Under the pieces are notes generated by a model, which had not been told where the DNA came from, did not search any database, and was given only the letters and a program-made list of their open reading frames with translations. A program made the translations under genes and the position numbers. 64,000 bases of DNA from Solirubrobacteraceae bacterium. Its GTDB lineage: Bacteria; Actinomycetota; Thermoleophilia; Solirubrobacterales; Solirubrobacteraceae. Of this stretch, positions 17,666-25,613 are shown piece after piece. The stretch lies in contig JANWIP010000019.1 in the NCBI GenBank assembly GCA_025449845.1, positions 79,369 to 143,368 on the forward strand, in the 5' to 3' direction. Position 1 is the first letter of the stretch. Each line of letters opens with the position of its first letter.

Positions 17666-19888
17666 TTGGCGACCAAGCGAACAAATGGGCAGCATATCAC
17701 TGTCGTGATGCTTGTATTGCTGCTGCTGGCCACCGGCATGCTCGGCATCGCGGGATTCGCGGAGGGGTCTGTTGGGTGTCCCAATCGAACACTGACGGGC
17801 TTCCAGGCGTCCCTTCCAGGTTGCAGGGCCTATGAGATGGTCACGCCCCCTTACAAGGAGGGCTTTCAGTTCGGGGCTGGTCCAATGTCTGAAGATGGCT
17901 CGCAGATTCAGGCCGAATCGCTTGGTAACTTCCTGGATCCTGGAGGTGCGATCCCCGAAGGCTCAGGTACGCTTGGGCACTTCTACCGTCTTGTGCGAGC
18001 CGAAGCGGGATGGGAGTCTATTCCCCTGGATGCGCCATTCTCCAGATTTCCTAACCTCCACGAAGTTCCGAGCCTGAGCCCAGATTTTCGCAGCAGTCTT
18101 TGGTTCGCTAGTGTGCCAGGGCAGTCGTCTGAAGATATCTACGTGGACATGTCCGGTGGCGTGGTGACGCGGGTGGGTCCTGGTGCACCGCCCGCAGCGC
18201 ACCAGACGGCACTTCACTTTGCGGGGGCATCTGTAGATCTGCGTTACTTGCTTTTCAACGCGCACTCGGCAAACGGGGCGGAAGAGAATCCGCTTTGGCC
18301 AGGAGATACAACTCTCGGTGGGGGCCTACCTTCGCTCTATGAGTATGCTGGGACGGGCAACTCCGAACCGGGCCTGGTGGGCGTCAGCGATGAAGGCAGG
18401 CTAGCAAGTGTCAGTGAATCGCACCTGATCAGCGACTGCGGCACTGTTCTTGGTGGAGGTGGCGGTCCCGAAGAAGAGGCCTACAACGCGGTCTCGGCGA
18501 GTGGCGTGACGGTCTTCTTCACGGCTATGCACTGTGGTGGCGCTCCATCGGCGGATGAATTGTATGCACGGATTAATCGGGAAAAAACGATTGCGATCTC
18601 TGAGCCACCTCTCCTGTCCGTACCTGGCCGCATATGCACGGGAGCGTGTGCGACAGCCGAGAGTGTTCCTGGAAACCGCAAGGCCGGTAACTTCGCTGGT
18701 GCATCGCTGGATGGGTCGCGGGTGTTCTTCTTGACGAGTCAGCCTTTGGTGGATGCGGATACGGATAACGGTGTCGATCTCTATGCAGCGGACATAGGTG
18801 AAGGTCGGCTAACGAGGCTGGTCCAAGTATCGCGCGGCGGAGAAGGCGATCCAACTCCAGGCACGGGGGCTGACGTACTGGGGGTAGCGCGGGTCTCCGA
18901 GGACGGATCGCATGTCTACTTCGTTGCACAGGGCGCGCTGACCGGCACGAACAGGGAAGGAAGGGCTCCGGTGGCGGGCGAACCGAATTTGTACGTATCG
19001 GTGGAGGAATGTCCCGGTGGGGAAGGCTCCTGCGGGAGCCCTGTGGACCGTACGTCGTTTGTGGCCACCTTATCCGGCGCCGATGGCGCGGATTGGGGTT
19101 CGGCAGATTCGCGGCCCGTGCAGGCAACTCCTGATGGGCGCTACTTAGTGTTTCAGAGCACGGCGGACTTGACGCCCGATCAGGAAGGGTTGCCAGAGGC
19201 CGGTCAGGTGTTCGAGTATAACGCTCAGGCCGAAACACTTGCCCGTGTCTCGCATGGACAAAACGGCTACAACGGAAATGGAAATTCCAAGATGTATCCT
19301 GCAACCATCCCCAGTCAGTATTACAGAGTCGCTGGGTCCGATACACGCTTCACAGGACTGGCGGTATCTGCCGACGGCTCTCGTGTCTTCTTCTCCAGTG
19401 CAGCTGCTTTGACGCCGCGTGCGCTGGAGGGCTTCTCTAGCGTATATGAATATCATCGCGGAGAAGTATCATTGATAGCTGGTGGGCATGATGTTGCTGC
19501 CGTCAATGCGACAAGCTTGATCGGGACCGATGAGTCGGGTCGTGACGTATTCTTCATGACTACGGATCAGCTGATCCCGCAGGATCGAGACGCTTCGGCC
19601 GACCTGTATGACGCGCGTATCGATGGTGGTTTTGCGCCACCGGTGGAATCGGCGCCGTGTGCGGGCGACTCCTGCCAGGGCGCTGCGAGGACACCCCCGC
19701 CTCTGCTCATGCCAGGGGTGTCCTCAGGTGTGAAGGAAGAATCGCCGGTTGAGGTCACATCGTCGGCTGGAGTCAAGCAGAAAGCGAAGGTCACGAAGAA
19801 AGCCAAGAAGCCCAGGAAGCGCAGGCGAAGCACGTCGAAGCGCGGGCGCCGCAAGGCTCCAAGGTCGCGGGAGGGAAGTAAATCATGA
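17666..19888 (+). CDS. secreted TolB/PD40-like beta-propeller protein with basic tail
   Basis: A 740-residue protein. The TTG at 17666 was chosen because GGGGAGGGA lies 7-8 bases upstream; an ATG at 17630 would add 12 residues but has no such site. The signal peptide core is VVMLVLLLLATGMLGIAGFAEG. The mature N-terminus has LPGCRAYEMVTPP, a signature I associate with exported proteins of Thermoleophilia. Repeated SPDFRSSLWFAS, SLDGSRVFFLTS, SEDGSHVYFVAQ, TPDGRYLVFQS and SADGSRVFFSS segments are PD40/WD40-like blades. The last ~45 residues are extremely Lys/Arg-rich and might bind wall polymers. It is coupled (ATGA) to the next secreted gene. Confidence 0.82.
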   Translation: MATKRTNGQHITVVMLVLLLLATGMLGIAGFAEGSVGCPNRTLTGFQASLPGCRAYEMVTPPYKEGFQFGAGPMSEDGSQIQAESLGNFLDPGGAIPEGSGTLGHFYRLVRAEAGWESIPLDAPFSRFPNLHEVPSLSPDFRSSLWFASVPGQSSEDIYVDMSGGVVTRVGPGAPPAAHQTALHFAGASVDLRYLLFNAHSANGAEENPLWPGDTTLGGGLPSLYEYAGTGNSEPGLVGVSDEGRLASVSESHLISDCGTVLGGGGGPEEEAYNAVSASGVTVFFTAMHCGGAPSADELYARINREKTIAISEPPLLSVPGRICTGACATAESVPGNRKAGNFAGASLDGSRVFFLTSQPLVDADTDNGVDLYAADIGEGRLTRLVQVSRGGEGDPTPGTGADVLGVARVSEDGSHVYFVAQGALTGTNREGRAPVAGEPNLYVSVEECPGGEGSCGSPVDRTSFVATLSGADGADWGSADSRPVQATPDGRYLVFQSTADLTPDQEGLPEAGQVFEYNAQAETLARVSHGQNGYNGNGNSKMYPATIPSQYYRVAGSDTRFTGLAVSADGSRVFFSSAAALTPRALEGFSSVYEYHRGEVSLIAGGHDVAAVNATSLIGTDESGRDVFFMTTDQLIPQDRDASADLYDARIDGGFAPPVESAPCAGDSCQGAARTPPPLLMPGVSSGVKEESPVEVTSSAGVKQKAKVTKKAKKPRKRRRSTSKRGRRKAPRSREGSKS

Positions 19889-22800
19889 CCTCAGATTTGA
19901 GATTACGGTCGTCATCCAAATTGTGGTTGCTATCGGGTTATCGACGCACTAGCATCGCAAGAACGATGACGATAACCGTTGTGGTTGTGGTCATGGCAAC
20001 GGCCGGCGCGGTGTCCCCCTTCACCGCATCGGCCGTTTCACCTGCTCCAAGGTGGGTGATCTCTTCGGTTGCTCAGCCAACGAACTTCTCCACCAGCGAT
20101 ACCGCGCTGTGTAGCAGAAGCGAATTCTTCCTATGCGATCAGTATGTCGTGACGCTCACGAATGTGGGAGATGGGTCGACGACAGGGCCTGTGGTTATCG
20201 CCGACACGTTGCCAGCGGGACTCAAGGCAGTCGGGATGGGAGGTTATAATATGGAGGAGAATCTGGAGCTGGAAAGTCATGGCCCGCACATGACATGCAG
20301 CTTGCATGTCACCACCTGCACGTACGTGGGACAGGCGGACCCCGGCACGACGCTGGTTGTCTATTTGGAAGTTGAGGTGACCTCGGCGAATGGTATAGTC
20401 ACCAACACAGCGCGGGTCTCGGGTGGGGGTGCTCCACAGGTCACCACGAGCGAGCCGCTGACCTCGCCGAACACCGTAGATCTGCTGCCAGCTCCGTTTG
20501 ATATCTCGGACTTCGGTTTTGAAGCACACGATGCGTACGGTTTGTCGGATCCTGAGGCCGGCGGTCATCCATATGGAGTGACGAGCACGGTGAACTTCAA
20601 CACCGCTATCACGGCTGAGCCGTCGGGAACCCTTGTTCCAGGGAGCGTCGAGCCTCCAAAGAATCTGGCTGTATATCCGCCGCTCGGCTTTCTCGGCGAC
20701 CCCACCGCTGCCGCCCAGTGCACCGGAACTGAGCTGGGGGGCGGTGGGAACGTGAATTCCGAATGCCCACCCACGAGCCGGGTGGGCACGTTCATCTTCT
20801 TCGAGGAGAATGTCGTCTCAGGGACCGTTGCGCCCGCAAACGTCGGTGGCGCGGAGTCGGCGGTCTACAACATGGTGCCGCAGCACGGTTATCCGGCGCA
20901 GTTCGGCTTCAAGGTATCCGGAATCTCGGTACCGCTCTATGTGAGTCTGGTGCATACGCCTTCCGGATATGGATTGCGCGTGGCCACCCCAGGCTTGCCC
21001 ACAACACTCCATGTCGAGGGCGCCGCACTCACCTTCTTCGGCGATCCCAAGGCGGCCGATGGCGAACCGAACGTCTCACGGGCCTTCTTTACGAACCCCG
21101 ATAACTGCAGTGCCGGCCCGCTGACGGCTAAGGTCCAGGCTGATTCCTGGGTTCACCCTGGTCAGTGGGTCACGGGCGAATCGGTCGCGTATCCTCAGAT
21201 GGCCGGCTGCAACCTGCTGCAGTTTGAACCGATGGTCGAAATGCAGCCGGAAGTAACCCAGGCCGAAGCGCCTTCGGGGTATGAGATCAAGCTCAAGGTT
21301 CCGCAGAACCCCGAGCGCTTCCCTGTGCTGGCGACGCCGCAGCTCAAGGATGTGACCATGACTCTTCCAGAAGGCATGGCGATCTCTCCTGGCGGGGGAG
21401 ATGGGCTGGCTGGCTGCGAAGCGTCTGGGCCGCATGGGATCGACATGCCTACGGGTGGCAGCAATCCCTTCGATGTTGGTGCCGGTGCTCCAGGTGAACG
21501 GGGCGAAGAACTCGGGCAGGAAGGCATGACCCAGCTTGTTGCTGGGCATTGTCCTGCGGCTTCGCAGGTCGGCACCGTGCAGATCGTGACCCCCGTGCTG
21601 AAGAAGCCTCTCATGGGTCATCTTTACATAGCGCAGCCCAAGTGCGGCGGCGCAGGCCAGCCGGTATGCACGGCGGCGGATGCGACGAATGGGAATCTCT
21701 TCGGCTTATATCTTGAAGCTGGTAGCGAAGAAGCTGCTGCCGTAGTGAAGCTGGCCGGTAGCGTGTCTATCGATCCTGCGACGGGCCGGGTGACGGCCAA
21801 GTTCAAGGAAAATCCGCAGTTGCCTGTCAGCGAAGTGGATATTCAGCTCAATGGTGGGGCGCGGGCGCCTTTGGCCAACCCGCGGCAGTGCGGTGCTGCT
21901 TCTGCCGAAGCGGACCTTTCGCCTTGGAGCTCGCCTGTGACACCTGATGCTCTCGTAAAGAGCCCGTCGTTTGGGGTCGATTGGGATGGCAACGGGGCGC
22001 CGTGCCCCGCGACGCCCTTTACGCCGAGCCTCTCGGCGGGGCCGACGAGGGTGGCGGCGGGGCATTTCAGTCCCTTTACGCTCACCCTCAATCGTGGCGA
22101 TCGCCAGCAGGATCTCTCAAGGCTTCAGGTCAGAATGCCTCCCGGGCTCTTGGGGATGCTCTCCAAGGTGCCGCTCTGTGATGAACCTGCAGCGGCGCTG
22201 GGTGAATGCGGAGAAGCCAGCAACATCGGGAGCGTCAATGTCGCCGCGGGCTCTGGCTCGCATCCCTTGTGGGTTACCGGCAAGGTCTTCCTCACCGGAC
22301 CCTATGGCGGTGCCCCCTTCGGTCTCTCCGTCGTCGTGCCGGCTGTTGCCGGCCCCTTCAATCTGGGGAACGTCATCGTGCGCTCGCGCATCGATATCGA
22401 CCCGACCACCAGCGCCGTGATTATCACAAGCGATCCTCTGCCGCAGTCCCGCGATGGGATTCCCTTGCGAATTCAGACGCTCAATGTGGCGGTCACGCGC
22501 AATGAATTCACTTTCAATCCCACCCACTGTTCGGGTCTGCAGGTCTCCGCTACTGCTGAATCCGCCCAGGGTGCTCAGGCGAGCCTCAGCTCGCCCGTCT
22601 CCGTGGAAGGGTGCAGTGGGCTACCTTTCACGCCTGGCTTCAAGGTTTCCACCGGTGCCGCCACCTCCAAGGCCCTCGGTGCCAGTCTCGATGTCAAGGT
22701 CACCTCCGCTGCTGGTCAGGCGAACATCGCGGGTGTCGCCGTGAAGTTGCCCAAGCAGTTGCCTGCGCGCTTGAGCACCTTGCAGCATGCCTGTCTGGCG

Positions 22801-23250
22801 GAAGTCTTTGCGAGCAACCCCGCGCTGTGCGATCCCAAGTCACTCGTGGGGGTCGTGCAGGCAAGCACCCCCGTTCTTCCCGTCAAGCTGAGCGGCCCTG
22901 CCTATCTCGTCTCTCACGGTGGCGCCGCCTTCCCTGACCTCGTCGTGGTCCTACAGGGCGACGGTGTGCGGATCAACCTCACGGGGAACACCAACATCAC
23001 CAAGGGCATCACCAGCAGCACCTTCGCGAGCGTTCCCGACGCCCCGATCGAAAGCTTCGAGCTGCAGCTACCCAGAGGGCCTCATAGTGCGTTGACCTCC
23101 AACGTCAAGGCGCTCTGCGGCCAGAAGCTCGCGATGCCCATTACCATCACCGGTCAGAATGGCGCGCAGATCAAGCAGACCACAAAGATCGCCGTCACCG
23201 GGTGCCCCAAGGCCAAGAAGCGGCCGGCCGCCAAGAAGCGCACCCACTGA
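19885..23250 (+). CDS. large secreted protein with DUF11-like N-terminal domain
   Basis: A 1121-residue protein. The ATG overlaps the previous stop (ATGA), with GGGAGGGAAG upstream. A hydrophobic segment at about 32-55 acts as a signal peptide or anchor. Residues ~60-190 resemble a DUF11 surface repeat (YVVTLTNVGDGS, VIADTLPAGL). The C-terminal ~550 residues align with the secreted protein at 5881-8943 (LPKQLPARLSTLQ, SHGGAAFPDL, GNTNITKGIT). The tail is Lys-rich (KAKKRPAAKKR). No catalytic residues are recognised. It is likely an envelope structural protein expressed together with the PD40-like protein. The C-terminal third is more GC-rich than the N-terminal half. Confidence 0.84.
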   Translation: MTSDLRLRSSSKLWLLSGYRRTSIARTMTITVVVVVMATAGAVSPFTASAVSPAPRWVISSVAQPTNFSTSDTALCSRSEFFLCDQYVVTLTNVGDGSTTGPVVIADTLPAGLKAVGMGGYNMEENLELESHGPHMTCSLHVTTCTYVGQADPGTTLVVYLEVEVTSANGIVTNTARVSGGGAPQVTTSEPLTSPNTVDLLPAPFDISDFGFEAHDAYGLSDPEAGGHPYGVTSTVNFNTAITAEPSGTLVPGSVEPPKNLAVYPPLGFLGDPTAAAQCTGTELGGGGNVNSECPPTSRVGTFIFFEENVVSGTVAPANVGGAESAVYNMVPQHGYPAQFGFKVSGISVPLYVSLVHTPSGYGLRVATPGLPTTLHVEGAALTFFGDPKAADGEPNVSRAFFTNPDNCSAGPLTAKVQADSWVHPGQWVTGESVAYPQMAGCNLLQFEPMVEMQPEVTQAEAPSGYEIKLKVPQNPERFPVLATPQLKDVTMTLPEGMAISPGGGDGLAGCEASGPHGIDMPTGGSNPFDVGAGAPGERGEELGQEGMTQLVAGHCPAASQVGTVQIVTPVLKKPLMGHLYIAQPKCGGAGQPVCTAADATNGNLFGLYLEAGSEEAAAVVKLAGSVSIDPATGRVTAKFKENPQLPVSEVDIQLNGGARAPLANPRQCGAASAEADLSPWSSPVTPDALVKSPSFGVDWDGNGAPCPATPFTPSLSAGPTRVAAGHFSPFTLTLNRGDRQQDLSRLQVRMPPGLLGMLSKVPLCDEPAAALGECGEASNIGSVNVAAGSGSHPLWVTGKVFLTGPYGGAPFGLSVVVPAVAGPFNLGNVIVRSRIDIDPTTSAVIITSDPLPQSRDGIPLRIQTLNVAVTRNEFTFNPTHCSGLQVSATAESAQGAQASLSSPVSVEGCSGLPFTPGFKVSTGAATSKALGASLDVKVTSAAGQANIAGVAVKLPKQLPARLSTLQHACLAEVFASNPALCDPKSLVGVVQASTPVLPVKLSGPAYLVSHGGAAFPDLVVVLQGDGVRINLTGNTNITKGITSSTFASVPDAPIESFELQLPRGPHSALTSNVKALCGQKLAMPITITGQNGAQIKQTTKIAVTGCPKAKKRPAAKKRTH

Positions 23251-23251
23251 C

Positions 23252-23289
23252 TTCGAATAGCTTGACATAGTTCGTTTAGCTGGCATACT
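23252..23289 (+). promoter_or_regulatory. putative promoter of the AT-rich secreted gene, copy 2
   Basis: TTGACA at 23262-23267, a 16-base spacer and CATACT at 23284-23289, inside a 20-bp element that matches 15727-15746 with one difference. It begins just after the stop of the preceding gene and lies 54-81 bases from the ATG at 23343. Confidence 0.6.
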
Positions 23290-23342
23290 CGATGGATGCC
23301 CTTGCGGGTATTTATCGAGCTATGACATAAAGGAGTCGCCTT

Positions 23343-24050
23343 ATGCTCAAGATAGGGTGCGCTGTGCTGGGCGCGCTTACTCTCTTGGTCGCCAGCGGGA
23401 TCTCGGCATCGGTTGCCTCGGCCACTGGCGGTCCATTCTGGCACGCGGCTGGGACAAAGCTATTTCTAAACGAAGCACGACAAATAAAACTGCAGTCTAA
23501 AGGTGCCTTAGTGTTCAAAGCGCAGGCTGGGCTGGAAATAGAATGCAGGAACAGCATCTCCGAAGGTGGAGTTCTCGAAGGCAGCACCACCTCTCAAGGT
23601 CAAGCTAAAGGCCGTCTGCTTTTTTCAAGCTGCACGGTGCCCATACCGGCAGGTGCCAAGTGCATCGTAGGTGGCACTGCCCAAATCAAAACCAATCCAC
23701 TCAAATCATATCTGGCTAAAGCCGGGCAAACAAATATTGTGGAGGTGTTTGAACCAGGGCAAGGAATGGTTATCGCCGTCGTTCAACTTGCCAATGGCTC
23801 GGGAGGCACGTGCCCGTTTAAAGAAGTGGGAATCGATGGGTCGACCGTCGCCGAGGTTATACCGGCGGAAAAGGAAGAGCAAGAAAACCTCATTTCATTT
23901 CCAAGCACCGCCATTCTCAAAGTCGTACATGAAGGAACGGAAGTCAGTCTTGCGCCACTGAAAATTATAGGATTCACCGCAGTCTTCACCGGCGCCTACG
24001 CCGCGAGGTTGGCGAATTTCCCCGAAAAATTTGGGGCCTTTGAAACCTGA
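23343..24050 (+). CDS. small secreted protein of an AT-richer paralogous family (copy 2)
   Basis: A 235-residue protein with AAAGGAG before the ATG and a signal peptide at ~1-27 (LGALTLLVASGISASVASA). It has the same length as and strong similarity to the protein at 15936-16643: PFWH, RQIKLQSKG, NSISEGG, KSYLAKAGQT, VEVFEPGQG, AEVIPA, FGAFET. Cysteines fall at matching positions. Like copy 1 it is AT-richer than the rest of the window. It sits directly after the 1121-residue surface protein but has its own promoter-like element. Function unknown. Confidence 0.82.
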   Translation: MLKIGCAVLGALTLLVASGISASVASATGGPFWHAAGTKLFLNEARQIKLQSKGALVFKAQAGLEIECRNSISEGGVLEGSTTSQGQAKGRLLFSSCTVPIPAGAKCIVGGTAQIKTNPLKSYLAKAGQTNIVEVFEPGQGMVIAVVQLANGSGGTCPFKEVGIDGSTVAEVIPAEKEEQENLISFPSTAILKVVHEGTEVSLAPLKIIGFTAVFTGAYAARLANFPEKFGAFET

Positions 24051-24101
24051 ATGTGTTGAGCTGGCCTCTCGCTGAGGGCGCCAGCGCAACAAGAGCGCAA
24101 A

Positions 24102-24145
24102 CCCAGGCGGGCCAAGGGCCGCTAGGCCAAGTCGGCCCGCCTGGG
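24102..24145. terminator. bidirectional terminator hairpin
   Basis: A perfect 12-bp stem, CCCAGGCGGGCC (24102-24113) with GGCCCGCCTGGG (24134-24145), and a 20-base loop that can itself fold (GGCC..GGCC). It lies between the stops of two convergent genes (24050 and 24155), so it can serve both. Confidence 0.75.
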
Positions 24146-24154
24146 GGCCGCTCG

Positions 24155-24538
24155 CTAGGCCGTCGCTGCGTCCAGCTCGGTGAAGGGCTTGACCTCGTAT
24201 GCCGCCCCTGGGGTGCCGCCCAGGGCGATCAGGCGTAGGCCTTCGGGGCCGGCGTAGACCTTGCGCTTGGCGGCTGCGCCGATGCGCACAACCACGTCCG
24301 GGTTGATCTCCACGCGCTCGCCTTCGACATCGAAGTGCCCCGAGCCGCGCAGGGCCGCGAAGACCTCCTCCTGGGACTCCTCCGCATGGTCGTGTTCGGG
24401 GTAGTCCGCGTAGTTGGGTGGCAGATCCACGATCTGCATTCCGAAGGAGCTCGCGCCTACTTCGGCTCGGCACTTCTTCAGGCCGCCGCCGAAGGCGCCC
24501 TCCATGTCATCGATGCGCTTCGAGGTGTAGTCAGCCAT
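24155..24538 (-). CDS. cupin-domain protein
   Basis: A 127-residue single-domain protein. The ATG at 24538 (MADYTSKRID) has GATGAGG about 7 bases upstream; an ATG at 24550 is also in frame. A central EHDHAEESQEEVFAALRGSG segment fits cupin motif 1 with its His/Glu ligands, and the beta-barrel continues to the end (INPDVVVRIGAAAKRKV, LRLIALGG). Small cupins of this type bind a metal and often have no assigned reaction. It stands alone, ending against a strong hairpin. Confidence 0.78.
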   Translation of the reverse strand: MADYTSKRIDDMEGAFGGGLKKCRAEVGASSFGMQIVDLPPNYADYPEHDHAEESQEEVFAALRGSGHFDVEGERVEINPDVVVRIGAAAKRKVYAGPEGLRLIALGGTPGAAYEVKPFTELDAATA

Positions 24539-24599
24539 GGCAATCCTCATCTCTATCGTCGTCTGAAAGGGGAGCTGCGGAGAGATATCTTAGCGACTA

Positions 24600-25541
24600 C
24601 TAAGAAGCGTCGGCAGGGGCGGCCTCGCGCGCGGGCGCGGGCTCGCGTGCTTCCTCTGCTTCGGGCTTGAGCACGGGGTTGTCCGTGGGCAGGATCAGGC
24701 CCAGCTGGCGCGAGTTCACGAGGACCGTTCCATCGGGCGCCCAGATGACGCCGTCCTCCTCGAAGAAGCCTTCGCGTAGTAGACGTGTCGTGAAGATGCC
24801 CAGGCACATGCCATCGAGCGCCCCTGTTTGGGGCGGTGGCGGCTGGCGGAAGTGGATCGTCAGGTCGACCGTGGGGCTGATCGCCGGCTCGGACAGGCCG
24901 ATGAATGAGGGCGGAAACCAAGCATCTGCGAACAGCGCCAGCGACAGCGCATCTAGTGGCCGCGGCTCGGGCAATGCCGTCCAGCCGCCGATTTCCATCG
25001 GATGGTCCGCGCCGATGAAGGGCATCGCGCCGACTCGTACCTGCATTACAAGCTGCTTCGTGAACTCTGGTGCGCCTTTGAACAGCGGCGGTGTCGCGCG
25101 CTGCTCCAGGTCCGGCGGCGCCACCTCCGGCGGTGGCATCTCCCCCGCCCGCGGCGCCTGCCAGGGGACGGAGAAGGCCGCCAGTGCCAGTGCCTTGACC
25201 GAGCCTTCCTGCTCCAGGCGCGCTGACAGCGTGCTCAGCGAGTTGCCTTGGCGCTCGATCGTCGTGTGAATCACGGCCGGGCCCGCTTCGGGTGCCGAGG
25301 CGTAATGGATCGTCAGCGAGCGCGGCGAGCGCCTGGGGTCCGCGACTGCTTCTGTCAGCGCGCGCAGCAGCATTGCTGCGAGGTAGCCCCCGTGGGGTCC
25401 GCGTCCCGCGCGCCAGCCTGGTGCGATCTCAGCTGCGAAGGAAGCGCTTGCCGCCGGCTTTGCGCCGTCTCTCAGGGGCGGATCGATGCGGTGCACCGCC
25501 GTATCGCGGTCGAAGCGTGTTTCCATATCCGGCGCGAGCAT
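24600..25541 (-). CDS. acyl-CoA thioesterase family protein (double hotdog)
   Basis: A 313-residue protein with two hotdog halves. The first has RGPHGGYLAAMLLRAL and SLTIHYASAPEAGP. The second has DALSLALFADAWFPP and PTVDLTIHFRQPPP. This matches the TesB-like/4HBT_3 class that hydrolyses acyl-CoA esters in the cytoplasm. The start may be the ATG at 25541 or a second in-frame ATG 15 bases later; neither has a strong ribosome binding site. The tail is Glu/Ala/Pro-rich and probably disordered. Substrate chain length is unknown. Confidence 0.82.
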   Translation of the reverse strand: MLAPDMETRFDRDTAVHRIDPPLRDGAKPAASASFAAEIAPGWRAGRGPHGGYLAAMLLRALTEAVADPRRSPRSLTIHYASAPEAGPAVIHTTIERQGNSLSTLSARLEQEGSVKALALAAFSVPWQAPRAGEMPPPEVAPPDLEQRATPPLFKGAPEFTKQLVMQVRVGAMPFIGADHPMEIGGWTALPEPRPLDALSLALFADAWFPPSFIGLSEPAISPTVDLTIHFRQPPPPQTGALDGMCLGIFTTRLLREGFFEEDGVIWAPDGTVLVNSRQLGLILPTDNPVLKPEAEEAREPAPAREAAPADAS

Positions 25542-25613
25542 ACTGGCTGGGCGGCCAGTCGGGTCCGCTCAGTCGCGCACATGGCGCTTGGCGAACGCGG
25601 AAGCTTGTGGCGC

